From CAYMJM01 sp964391325 (GTDB lineage Bacteria; Patescibacteriota; Dojkabacteria; B142; JAFGMG01), in the NCBI GenBank assembly GCA_964391325.1, contig CAYMJM010000002.1, positions 1 to 64,000 on the forward strand: 64,000 nucleotides of DNA. Reading direction: 5' to 3'. Position 1 is the stretch's first letter. The number at the start of each line of letters is the position of its first letter. A program made the position numbers and the translations under genes. This document shows positions 25,497-35,351 of the stretch, piece after piece. The notes under the pieces are model-generated. The model was not told the origin of the DNA. It made no database searches and saw only the letters and a program-made list of their open reading frames with translations.

Positions 25497-27620
25497 ATGA
25501 AAACAAAATTATCACTGTTATTAGTTATACTAGGATTATTCTGTCTGTTCATAGTAAACGCTTTAGCCGCACCTTTATCAGATCCAGATGATATATTCTT
25601 TATTGATAGACCAAGACCAAACAGCCAGCTTTCAGAAGTGTCAGAGCTTAGATTTAAAATATATGATGACGAGAATGATAAGCCTCCTTATGAAATTGCG
25701 CTCTATCAATCTGACTGTGTTACTAAGTTCGGCACTATTGTGTCTAATAACTATGTGATTGAGGATAGTAATAATGTATATACAAAAGAATGGAACACTG
25801 ACGGACCGATCAAAGATAGAGCAACAGTTCCTAACGGGAAATATTGTTTAAAAGCCTGCGTAACTTTAAAAAAGAATGGTGTAAATTATTCAGTCTGCGA
25901 TTCAAGGCCTGTAACACTTGTTGATCCTGTAAATAAACCTCCCACTATAACATCTACGCCTCCCAATACATTAATTTTGATTGGGCAGGCATTCGGGTAT
26001 GACGTGGAGGCTACTGATCCTGACGGGGACGTTCTGACCTATCAATTAGTTAATCCCCCAAATTTTTTACAAATTAATCCTCAAACTGGACAGATAAGCT
26101 CTAAGGTTAATCTTACAATTTCGGGATCATATTCAGTCGTAGTTAAAGTATCAGATGGTAAAGGTGGAGAAGTTATGCAGGAGTTTAACCTTGTTGTAGA
26201 GGAAAGACCGACTAGTGTGGTTAAAAAGATAGAAATTGTAGCTCCAGCAGAAAAAGACATACTTCACGGTCAGGATAACCTGGTCAAGTATAGCTTAGAA
26301 AATATCATTTCTATAAAACAAATCACTTTATTCTATTCTACTGATGCGGCTACTTGGACTGAGATTGGGAAGCTTTCCTCTGAGGCAGATGAGTACATCT
26401 GGGATGTTACCAGCTTAGAAGGGGGAGACTATTACTTAAAAATAGAGGTCGTAACAGAAGATAATAAAAAATATGAGGCAATATCAAAGCAATTCTCTAT
26501 AAAGTCAGAAGAAGATAGTGTCGAAAGCGCAGCTAGTATTATTAATTTAAACCCAGGGGAAGATGTACAGATAAAAGAATTAACGGAAATAAGGGCTACT
26601 TTAGTTTCTTCGGAAGGCGCAGAGATAGACGTAGAATCATTAGAAGTGAAATTAAATGAGGAGAGCATCACGAATCTTTGTACATTACAAAATGATCAGG
26701 TAATTTGTGATCTTACCACTATAACTGTAGAGGAAGGAAGGCACAAAGTTTCTATTGCATTTGAGGACACAGCTGGAAAACAGACACAGAAAGAGTGGTA
26801 TTTTGAAGTGGTCATTCAGGGAGAAGAAGACAGTCAGCCAGTAGAAGCCAAAGAAACTCTCTCTACCATTGCACTGGCCGGATTAATTTGTTCTATAATC
26901 TTGCTATTGCTTTTAATTCCATGGATCCTTTATCTGATATGGAAGAGAAGAAATATCAGAGCAGAAAAATCTGTGGCTGAGCAAAGAGAACAAGGTCCTG
27001 TGTTGTCACCTGATACTGATCTTTCTCCCACTTATTATTATCCAGAAGCAGAGACTTTGGAGGTGGGACCCAGGATTGATCAAGATTTATTACAAGAAGA
27101 AGACTTGGATATAGGAGAGTCAACTATTGGGCAACAAGAGTCAATTGCAGAACCAGCCCAGACTAAGAGAACTCAAGTTCAGGTTATGCCTGAACAGGCA
27201 CCAGAAGTGCTATTGCCAAAGATACCTCAAGAGGTTGTACAGGAGCCCGTTCAAAGCGTCGATCCACAATTGCCTACACAAGACTTGGAATCAACGGCAC
27301 AGCCTCCTATTGAAATTCCAATGCCAAGCATTCAACAGTCTCAGGCTGAGCAATTACCACAACAACAGGCGATAGCCTCTCCTGTCATTGCGGATCAGAC
27401 TGATGCGCAGGAAGAGCCTCAGATAGATGTGGGGCCGGACAATCAATTTACGGAAGATGATATTCCTGATTGGCTTAAAGGTGAATCTGGAGGAAGTACT
27501 CCAATGGTGCCTGGTGGTGCACCTGTCCAATTACCAGAAGAACAGAAAGACGACGAGCTGAAAGGGGCTAATCCTTATGGAGATTATGGGTTGGCTCAGA
27601 AAGATGATCAGGATAATTAG
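25497..27620 (+). CDS. Ig-like/cadherin-like transmembrane protein with long acidic, Gln/Pro-rich tail
   Basis: A 707-residue protein. A signal peptide (1-25, ending ALAAP) is followed by about 430 extracytoplasmic residues, including a putative-Ig/cadherin-like module (GYDVEATDPDGDVLTYQL, VVVKVSDGKGGE). A transmembrane helix lies at about residues 460-482. Roughly 220 cytoplasmic residues rich in Pro, Gln and Glu end near a DIPDWLKG motif. It therefore links the outside to the cytoplasm. It converges with a 4-nt stop overlap on the lineage-specific block and resembles that block's proteins in its Gln/Pro-rich composition, so it may belong with it. No enzyme motif is seen. Confidence 0.82.
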   Translation: MKTKLSLLLVILGLFCLFIVNALAAPLSDPDDIFFIDRPRPNSQLSEVSELRFKIYDDENDKPPYEIALYQSDCVTKFGTIVSNNYVIEDSNNVYTKEWNTDGPIKDRATVPNGKYCLKACVTLKKNGVNYSVCDSRPVTLVDPVNKPPTITSTPPNTLILIGQAFGYDVEATDPDGDVLTYQLVNPPNFLQINPQTGQISSKVNLTISGSYSVVVKVSDGKGGEVMQEFNLVVEERPTSVVKKIEIVAPAEKDILHGQDNLVKYSLENIISIKQITLFYSTDAATWTEIGKLSSEADEYIWDVTSLEGGDYYLKIEVVTEDNKKYEAISKQFSIKSEEDSVESAASIINLNPGEDVQIKELTEIRATLVSSEGAEIDVESLEVKLNEESITNLCTLQNDQVICDLTTITVEEGRHKVSIAFEDTAGKQTQKEWYFEVVIQGEEDSQPVEAKETLSTIALAGLICSIILLLLLIPWILYLIWKRRNIRAEKSVAEQREQGPVLSPDTDLSPTYYYPEAETLEVGPRIDQDLLQEEDLDIGESTIGQQESIAEPAQTKRTQVQVMPEQAPEVLLPKIPQEVVQEPVQSVDPQLPTQDLESTAQPPIEIPMPSIQQSQAEQLPQQQAIASPVIADQTDAQEEPQIDVGPDNQFTEDDIPDWLKGESGGSTPMVPGGAPVQLPEEQKDDELKGANPYGDYGLAQKDDQDN

Positions 27621-30600
27621 TTCTTACAGGTTCCAATCAGCTCTCCCTTTATTAGGGTGCCTTGTACCTCTATTTTAGTCCGTGGCTGCAGTATATTGAT
27701 GAATTTGTAACTGTTTGTGTGTATCTGATAAGAGCCGTTTTCAAGTAGAATTTTTATAACAGTGTCAGTTTTAGGATTTATTATTGTTTTATTTGCTTCT
27801 TTAAGGCAATCAACAGTTTGCGATTCTACATTTTCGCCGAGTATCGGTGATATTTGTGAGGTCGAACTAGATGACCCAGAGGCTTGCGTGTCAGTCTTCG
27901 AGTTATCATAGTGCACTTCGTCAAGTTGTATTTGCGATAGATAAGACAAACTGAATATCACAGTCAGTGCTAGACCAAATGCTCCCATGGGATCAAACCT
28001 CTCACTTAATGCCTTTAAAAAGTCCAAAATCCCCTTGATACCTGAGAAAGCTCCTAAAAGCTGTTCCAGTACATTCACTTTGCCTAATAGTTTATCAATG
28101 AAACCACCAATTGTCGTCCCGAGGAATGATCCAACTATCATACCTATAGTTGTGCCAACAAAAGGAATTGGAATAAAAGTTCCCAAAGCACCCCCGATCA
28201 TTGCACCTACACTTCCTCCAATTATAACTCCAGCACCTATAGGTAAGCCAAAAATGTATATGGCAGCTAGACTTCCAGCTACCGCGCCTAGACCCGCCCC
28301 AATTCTCTGTGCAGTAGTTAGACTAGCCATCGCAGCTCTTGCCCAGCCTGCAAGAGCAAACGCACTGTGTGCTGTTAGACCGAGATGTGCTAGATTACCT
28401 ATTGCAACGAGAGGATTTTTCCATACAAGCCATTCTTTGGATAAGTGTTTTCCGAAATCTTTACGAAATCCATCTATATGATAATTAAACCACGGAATAC
28501 TTCGCATTAATCCAACTGCCTCTAAGAAGGGCATTTTGCTTAAGGTTTGGAACCAAGGCTTCGTAGCAAGATTGGCGAGAATATTGTTCATAGATCGGTC
28601 TAGGGCATATTTAACTGCGAGTCCTGCAGGTAGCCCTATTGCTGCTCCTATTAATGGACTCCCTAATATTCCTCCTATAATAGCCCCTATCCCCATACCA
28701 TACATTCCGCCGTTCCATGATCTTAATAGTGAAGTTAATCTCCCTCGGCTCCCGTAGATCATATTACGACCGTCAAGCATCGCATCCTCAAGCATCCCCA
28801 CATCCATTATATATTTTTGGGTATTGAATACTCCAAACTTTTCTTGCAGATTGTAGATTAGTTTGATAGAGGAAGGCACCTTTGAGGAGAGTGTATCTGC
28901 TCCTATTTTGGCTAAGGAAGCTAAGGCTCCCATTCCTATTATCGGAACAGCAGGCAAACCGAGACCGCTTGCTGCAAGAACCAGCCCTGTAACGGCAGAA
29001 AACGCTAAACCGCTTGGTATGGCTCTACCGACAGCTCTCAGTCCGTTGAGTCCTCTTTGCGCGAATAAAACGGTTTTTCCTCCCGTCCCTCCCCAGAATT
29101 TGGTGCTGATTTTGGAACTGAGGGCACTAGTTCGATTTTTTAAGAATTTCATACCTGTTTTTGTGTAGGCAACGTCTCTGGCTGCACGAACAGCTGTTTT
29201 TACTGTATTTATAACTCTACCTATTGTCATAGCATAGAGAGCTTTTACGGCCATCCATGTCTTTACACTTTGCTCTTTTTCTTTTCTTTTTTGATAGTTG
29301 TCCTTTACTGATGTGGTGACAGTTGACGTCCTTCCTAATTTATAGCCTCTCTTTCTAGGGTGATATTTGCGAATGGTAACCTCACGGCTTGTTCTCTCTA
29401 CTACACTTTCGGCTATATTATTATCTAAGTTTTGTAGCATAGATTTTGCTCCGGATCCAAAACTTATTACTTTTTCCTTTCCTACTTCTATTTTAGTGCC
29501 GAGCCAGTTGCCGGCTCTGGTCTTTGCTACAATATCAACGCCTGCTTTAAGAGGAGAAGTCTCATACAAATCCGTAGCAGTAGCAGCAGTCAATACGATA
29601 TTCCGTGGAAGGCTTCTTATAGCTTTCCGCTTTCGTTCATAATATTCTTTCTTTCTGCTTGCAAGCCATTCATTGGCTGAAAAGTTTAGACCATAGTCAG
29701 CATATTCATTCTTAGTTGCGGCAACATTACNNNNNNNNNNNNNNNNNNNNNNNNNNNNNNNNNNNNNNNNNNNNNNNNNNNNNNNNNNNNNNNNNNNNNN
29801 NNNNNNNNNNNNNNNNNNNNNNNNNNNNNNGCTGAAAAGTTTAGACCATAGTCAGCATATTCATTCTTAGTTGCGGCAACATTACTCCGAGCTTGTTTAG
29901 CTGTCTGTTCTGCTTCCTGCTGTGCCTTTTTTTCTATTCTAAGTTTTCTATAAGTTGATTTCTCTATGATTTTTCCACTCGAGTCTTCCTGAGATAGGGC
30001 ATCTACAAACGGTGCAGTCTGTTCTGTAAGCTTTTGCCTGGCTTCTCCGGCTCGTGGATCTTCAGATAGATACAGTCCTGCCAGAATATCCTTATAGTTT
30101 TCGCTAATCTGTCTAGTTGTAAGAAAGTCGGAATCTTCTGATACTCCAAGGACTTCAAGAGGATTATTAGATCTCAATATTACTTCTATATCGCGAGGAT
30201 CGCCTGGTTGTAGGTTTCCTTTTATTATTCTGTTTGCTACTGCACTTTCTAATCGTTGAGATCTTGTTGTTTCTTCTTGTTGTGCTATGTGCACGAGACT
30301 TTCTGGTACGTCAGGTTGTATTTGCTTGTATCGTTTTTTATATTGGTCAAGTTGTGAACCATATTGTTTTAATTGGGCAATAAAGGCTTGGGTCTCGGAT
30401 GAGTTCAAGCCTTCAGTGTTTGCTCTGTCGATTAAGTCTCTTTGAAGCTTATTGTAGTTTTGTTGCCTATACTGTACAAGATCTTGCAAATTCAGGAACA
30501 GTTCATTTTGTGTATTTGTATACTGTCCCTGCAGTGATCTCAGTTGTTGGCTTTTTTTTGATGCCCTTTTTCTGTCCCTTAGAGTCTGTTCTTGTTGAAT

Positions 30601-31101
30601 TCTTGATGCAAGTTTTCGTAAGCCTTGTTCTTGTAATTGTATTTGCTTAATAACTTCCTGCTCATTAAACATAGGTTGGCTTTTAGGCTGTTGTACTTGT
30701 TCTGTTCTGAGTACCCTAGGCGATTGCCTGTTGAGCTGTTCTTGGGCTTTGACTTCTTGGGGTCCTTGGTCTTCTCTGCTCTTCTTTGTCCTTTGCCTCC
30801 TATTTACTACTTCTTCTGGAATGGCTCCTCTTCTCTGCTCTTGCTGTGTTTCTTCTGGAGGTTGAGTTTCAAGAGCACTATCTTGTCCCTCATTGAGTTG
30901 GTTGATAACATCACTTCTAAGTTCCAAGAAAGTGCTGGCCGGTATAGAGTATCTATTACTGCTTAGTTGCCTTAACATTTCATTCAGCTCACGATTTTTA
31001 AAAGCTGAGGTTACGCTGGTCAACTCTCCAAGCCTTTTTTGGATCCTCTCTATTAAATCACTCTGGTTTGGTTGTGGCTCGTTTATATTAGGTGTTGCCA
31101 T
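27617..31101 (-). CDS. Giant coiled-coil/glycine-zipper membrane protein, interrupted by an assembly gap
   Basis: Reading through the gap (drop the 100 N and one 55-base copy) gives one open frame of 3330 bases, 1109 residues. Residues 1-310 are Gln/Glu/Arg-rich coiled coil. About 313-370 resembles a DnaJ J-domain (NNPLEVLGVSEDSDFLTTRQ) but without HPD. About 420-620 are basic. The rest alternates Gly-rich hydrophobic helices with many GxxxG patterns (GAIIGGILGSPLIGAAIGLP, GAGVIIGGSVGAMIGGALG) and ends in a short soluble tail. The protein probably inserts in or spans the membrane several times. It starts with a TAATG overlap at the stop of the 394-residue gene, so they are translationally coupled. 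Function unknown; length and layout superficially recall tape-measure proteins. Confidence 0.8.
29676..29885. other. Assembly gap flanked by an identical 55-base duplication
   Basis: Bases 29676-29730 and 29831-29885 are identical, on either side of exactly 100 N. The identical length at the second gap points to a k-mer of 55 shared by two contig ends. Collapsing them keeps the reading frame, so no sequence is likely to be missing. Confidence 0.9.
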
Positions 31102-32285
31102 TAGTATATGTATTCAATTGGTTTTAGACCCTGCATAGAGTATATGAGTAAATTATTAAATGCCTCGTCCGCAAGCTTGACCTGATATAACTCTTGTACA
31201 TTGTCCAGAATCTCGCCTGTCTCTATAATAGGGTTTACTACAACAGTGTGTGTATTATGTGTTTCTGTCTGCTCTCTGTCGGTTGATTCCCGTATTTTGA
31301 CACTCAGCAGAGTTCCGACAGTAAAAAGACCTTCCCTGATCACTTTATCTAAACAGATTAATATATGTACATAAAGATCTTTTAGTGTCTGACTTTTTAC
31401 ATATCGTTTGTTGATTTTTAATTCCTCTAGCAGCTCTAAAATGAATAAATCCAAAGGAACTTCTTCCTCTGCTCTAAATACAATAAGCTGTTCCAGTCTC
31501 TTAGAGTTTACTTCATTGAACAGATAACCCAAGGCATCATTTTGCGCTTGTGTTGGGTTTATACCTTTTGCAAGCTGTTGGTAAGCAAAAATTTGGAGCC
31601 AGTCAAAAATAGCTTGTACCAGTATCAAGGATAGATCTTTCAACTCTTTTTGATGATTGACGACAAAAAACGCCCATTCGGGAAAGCTATTTATCTTATT
31701 ATGTAAATACCCTGAAATCGTTTCCAATGGGGTAATCCCAGCCAATTTTGAAGCAATTAGATGATATTTATCTTCTTGTTGTTGTGTAGACTCTGGGGCA
31801 AAGTACCCTTTGTTGTCGGTTTTTAAAGCTATGGGCAAGCTTATATTAAGTGTATGAGTTAGCTTATCATCAACATCTTTTATTACTGCTGCTATTGCTT
31901 TTTGTTCTTCAGTCATTTCCGGAAGGAAAAATTCCAGTGCATACACAGCAAATTCGGGTAAAGCTGTTTCCCATCTAATTCGCTGCAAAATATGTTGGCT
32001 GTATAAAAATTCATATACTTCCTGGACAATATTGGGACTCTCTTCTTCTAACAGCACTGGCACAGGGAACATATTCTGTAGAGTAAGTAATTTTTTATAT
32101 TCAGCCAACTGTGTCTGTAGTTTCTGTTTGTTTTTATTATACGTGTTGGTTATTTTAGGAATATGGTGAATGAAGCTGGTATCTGTACTTAAGGGTTCTA
32201 GGAAAATAAAAGCCTGTTTTCCCAATCTTTGATATAACTCTTTTTCGAGCGTATTGTATTTTGTGATGTTGATAGCATTTGGCAT
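31101..32285 (-). CDS. Unknown soluble alpha-helical protein of the lineage-specific block
   Basis: A 394-residue protein without a signal peptide or clear transmembrane helix. It is mostly amphipathic helix with several aromatic-rich stretches (FPEWAFFVVNHQKELKDLSL). It lies 10 nt after the VirB6/TrbL-like gene, and its stop overlaps the next start. The context suggests a cytoplasmic partner of the membrane components. I recognise no domain. Confidence 0.75.
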   Translation of the reverse strand: MPNAINITKYNTLEKELYQRLGKQAFIFLEPLSTDTSFIHHIPKITNTYNKNKQKLQTQLAEYKKLLTLQNMFPVPVLLEEESPNIVQEVYEFLYSQHILQRIRWETALPEFAVYALEFFLPEMTEEQKAIAAVIKDVDDKLTHTLNISLPIALKTDNKGYFAPESTQQQEDKYHLIASKLAGITPLETISGYLHNKINSFPEWAFFVVNHQKELKDLSLILVQAIFDWLQIFAYQQLAKGINPTQAQNDALGYLFNEVNSKRLEQLIVFRAEEEVPLDLFILELLEELKINKRYVKSQTLKDLYVHILICLDKVIREGLFTVGTLLSVKIRESTDREQTETHNTHTVVVNPIIETGEILDNVQELYQVKLADEAFNNLLIYSMQGLKPIEYIY

Positions 32286-32295
32286 TTCATGTTAT

Positions 32296-33879
32296 TTATT
32301 GCTTTTTAGTCTGTCCACCTGGCTGTACTCTATGGGCTACTGATGTAACTAGGTTTTTGGTTCCTAGAAATCCGCCTGCAGCGCCTCCAATAGTAGCTGC
32401 TCTTATTCTCTGACCTGGTGCCATCTTCTCTGCGTAAGCAGGCAAGGTATCTAAGGCTTGGTCAATAACATCAGGTATAACTGGTGTTGTTAAAAATAAA
32501 GCAAAAGCTAAAATCATTTTGATATACTGTCCAGCATCCTGAGCTTGGTCTGGAGAATATCCAAGTAATGGTGGGGTTAGGCTTAATTGGTCTCCGAAAG
32601 TAGGATGATGTCCTATGACGACCATGAACAGAAATACTGCATATACAGCCACAAATCCTAATGATGCAGCTAATAGTGTTTTGAAGTATTTTGCGATAGC
32701 TTTTGTACCCTGTCCGGGGATAGCAATTGTTAACATAACAAATGGAGATACAACAGGATACAGTACCAGTATCAAATATTTTCCAATAAGCTTAAAGAAT
32801 AATTTTAAACTGGCCATGAAAGCAGATAGGACAAAGACTACTTGTACAAGTAGATTAGTAGCGTCATGTTCCAAAGCTTCTAGTACCTTATCTACTATAC
32901 CTCCTAGAATTTCGGTTTGAGGGACAACAGAAGCTACCCCATCCTCACCTTGCACTACATTTACATTTGCAGTCAAAAAGGATTGCCATACGCTCATGGC
33001 TGCGTCATCAGGCTGTAAGTGTATTTTAGGATTAGTCAGGTCATCTGCAGGGGGCAGTCTATCCAACGTTGCATTGTCATCCCACAGGTAATAACCTGGA
33101 GAAAATTCATTTTGAATTAGTATTTGTTGAGCAAGGTTAGAGCCTATAGTAATAATATCTATAGCTAATCCTGAAAGTGGATAGCTTATTGTAATCATAA
33201 CCAGGGCTATAACAATATTGGGAATAGAATTTGCTATGGTAACTTGTGTTTGACCTCCAAAATTACTTCTAAAAGCTACAAGAAACGCTACAACAATGAT
33301 AATCAGGATCATCGCCAAATAAGCAACGTTTCTGGTGATTATCCAAAAATCTTGGACTGGCTTCAGGATATTAAATCCAAGTCCTGGATAGTAGATCCAT
33401 GAGTCTTCGGCGTCTTGTGCATAGGCCTTGTGACCTTTTGTGATTTTATTCCATTCTTGCTGAGCATACACAAGCCCGCTAGCTGAAGGATTTGTATACA
33501 TCTGCTGACTATAGTTCATTACTCCAGCTATGGCCCCAGACTTTTTAATGTAAACAGGAGACGAGTTGGTAGAGCTCATTACTGGTTGCCCTTCGCTGGT
33601 GTATAGAGGAATATAGCTTGTATTTAATCTGTTTATTAATCCCCATGCTATTGCGTCAAGTTGGGAGCTTGTTTGGTTTATCTTGGCCTCGGTACAATCA
33701 CTGTTTGTACAAACAGCATATTGCCCTCCTATATAGAGAGCTCCAGCACCTTGCTCTTCGGTTGTTGTTAAAGATTCTAATTGCGCCTGTGCCCCTGCTG
33801 CAGGGGATATAAACATTGCAGCAGACAATAAAACGAGGTTGATTAGTAGAAAAGTTTTAATTATAAAGCGCTTTTTCAT
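32296..33879 (-). CDS. VirB6/TrbL-like polytopic membrane protein with signal peptide
   Basis: A 527-residue protein. A signal peptide (1-30, ending AAGAQA) is followed by an extracytoplasmic stretch of about 130 residues and six hydrophobic helices: about 180-200, 215-245, 340-365, 370-390, 400-425 and 450-475. A basic Gly-rich cytoplasmic tail follows. The topology, with a large extracytoplasmic loop between helix pairs and a YLILVLYPVVSPFVMLTIAI segment, resembles VirB6/TrbL inner-membrane channel proteins of type IV secretion systems. Identity is not certain, since that family is defined weakly by sequence. It is the only polytopic channel candidate in the block. Confidence 0.6.
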   Translation of the reverse strand: MKKRFIIKTFLLINLVLLSAAMFISPAAGAQAQLESLTTTEEQGAGALYIGGQYAVCTNSDCTEAKINQTSSQLDAIAWGLINRLNTSYIPLYTSEGQPVMSSTNSSPVYIKKSGAIAGVMNYSQQMYTNPSASGLVYAQQEWNKITKGHKAYAQDAEDSWIYYPGLGFNILKPVQDFWIITRNVAYLAMILIIIVVAFLVAFRSNFGGQTQVTIANSIPNIVIALVMITISYPLSGLAIDIITIGSNLAQQILIQNEFSPGYYLWDDNATLDRLPPADDLTNPKIHLQPDDAAMSVWQSFLTANVNVVQGEDGVASVVPQTEILGGIVDKVLEALEHDATNLLVQVVFVLSAFMASLKLFFKLIGKYLILVLYPVVSPFVMLTIAIPGQGTKAIAKYFKTLLAASLGFVAVYAVFLFMVVIGHHPTFGDQLSLTPPLLGYSPDQAQDAGQYIKMILAFALFLTTPVIPDVIDQALDTLPAYAEKMAPGQRIRAATIGGAAGGFLGTKNLVTSVAHRVQPGGQTKKQ

Positions 33880-33953
33880 TTAGACTATATAATATAGACT
33901 AACTCAGTATAGAGACTATAAAAAATGGCTGCAAGTATTTTGGCTAATCTTCC

Positions 33954-35335
33954 TTAAGTTATAGCAAAGTTTACTGGAGGATTTTCTGGTTTCTTCTGAT
34001 CCTCGGGTTTTTCTCCATCCTCTGTAGTTTCGGGCTGATCTGAAGTTTGAGAAGGCTGAGAGAATTGTTCGAGTGGCGGGTAGACTGGTGCACTTCCTGC
34101 CATAGGCTGAGTTTGCTCAGATGCCTGCTCTGCGGCTGTAGGAGGAGTTTGAGCTGGCTCTATTTCAGGCTTTAGATTGGGTAATGGCGGCAACTCACGT
34201 GTTTGGGTCTCTTGTTCTACAGTCCTTGCATTATTTCCTGTTGGTTGCTCTGGTTCTACATTCGGCAGTGGGGGTAGTGATGTTCCCTGAGCTGGCTGAG
34301 GAGAAATGGAGAGAGGTTTCTCCGGCAGTTTGTCTGGTTGCTGCTCTGAGATTGATGGCGTAGCCTGTACTGCCTCAATATTGGGTTCTAGGTTAGTTAG
34401 TGGCGGCAATTCAGGTGTGGGTTTTTCAGGTCCAACCTGCTCTGGTGGGGAGATCTCTGTCTGTATAGGAATTTGTGGTTGTGTGGATTGTTCCTGGCTG
34501 AATTCTGCTACTTCAGGTTTAGGTCTATCAACTGATGTCCCAGGCATAGGTGGTATCTGAGTTTGTACTTGAGGCTGCGATTCAGGGACAGGTGCAGGAG
34601 TTGNNNNNNNNNNNNNNNNNNNNNNNNNNNNNNNNNNNNNNNNNNNNNNNNNNNNNNNNNNNNNNNNNNNNNNNNNNNNNNNNNNNNNNNNNNNNNNNNN
34701 NNNGGTGGTATCTGAGTTTGTACTTGAGGCTGCGATTCAGGGACAGGTGCAGGAGTTGGCTCCAGCTGTACAGGCTCTTCAACTAATTGATTATTTTCTT
34801 GTGTTAGTGGCTCAGTTGGTTGCTGCTGTGTAGGTGGAGTGTGTGCTAGACTTTCGAGAGTTGGTGTCTGTTCTGGAGTATGTTGCTCTTGAGGGGTTTG
34901 ATCTACTTGCGTATTTAGTACGTCACTTCCTTCTATGAGTTGAGCGACGTCCTGAAATTCTTTTTTGTATTCATCCAGGTAGTTTAAAAAGGATTGTATT
35001 TCCTGAGGATTCATTCCCGTAAGTCCTTTGTGCAGGACCTTATTTTGGTAGCTGTCAAGTGATTTTTTCAGCTCCTGTTTGAATTCTTCTTTATGTGCTT
35101 CGGGTAGCTGTGAATAAATGTAATCAATTCCCTGTTCTGGACTCTCAAATTTATCAACCTGTTCCTGAATTTCATCCATCTTCTCTTGAGGCAACTGAGC
35201 AAGAATCGCCTCATCTTCAAGGTATTGGATTATAATTGTATTAATGCCGTTAAGATAATCAGCATAGGTCCTTGCTGCTTCTTCGGGATCATCAATTTTA
35301 AATAATTTTGCTAGTACTTCTATGTCAAAAAACAT
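33954..35335 (-). CDS. Helical-domain protein with Pro/Gln-rich repeats, interrupted by an assembly gap
   Basis: Collapsing the gap gives 1227 bases, 408 residues in one frame. The N-terminal 120 residues form a helical domain opening MFFDIEVLAKLFKIDDPEEA, which resembles the start of the plus-strand protein at 39981 (MFNFTVIAKLLDIAGEPEE). The rest is low-complexity Pro/Gln/Glu with three spaced copies of an [ES]LPPL[PT]N[LV][EK]P motif. There is no transmembrane helix. It lies 16 nt after the 915-residue gene. It may be a flexible adaptor within the predicted complex. Confidence 0.78.
34549..34758. other. Second assembly gap with 55-base duplicated flanks
   Basis: Bases 34549-34603 and 34704-34758 are identical across exactly 100 N. 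Collapsing them restores one continuous 408-residue frame. Confidence 0.9.
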
Positions 35336-35351
35336 TTTCTTTCTTTAATAT

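Noticed and set aside
29593..31101. Separate genes on each side of the first N gap, the left one starting at TTG 29593
   Set aside because: The frame stays open upstream of 29593 and joins the right-hand frame exactly once the duplicated 55 bases and the N run are removed.
27617..31101. Prophage tail tape-measure protein
   Set aside because: Long coiled coil plus hydrophobic segments is superficially similar, but no capsid, portal, terminase or tail genes are present.
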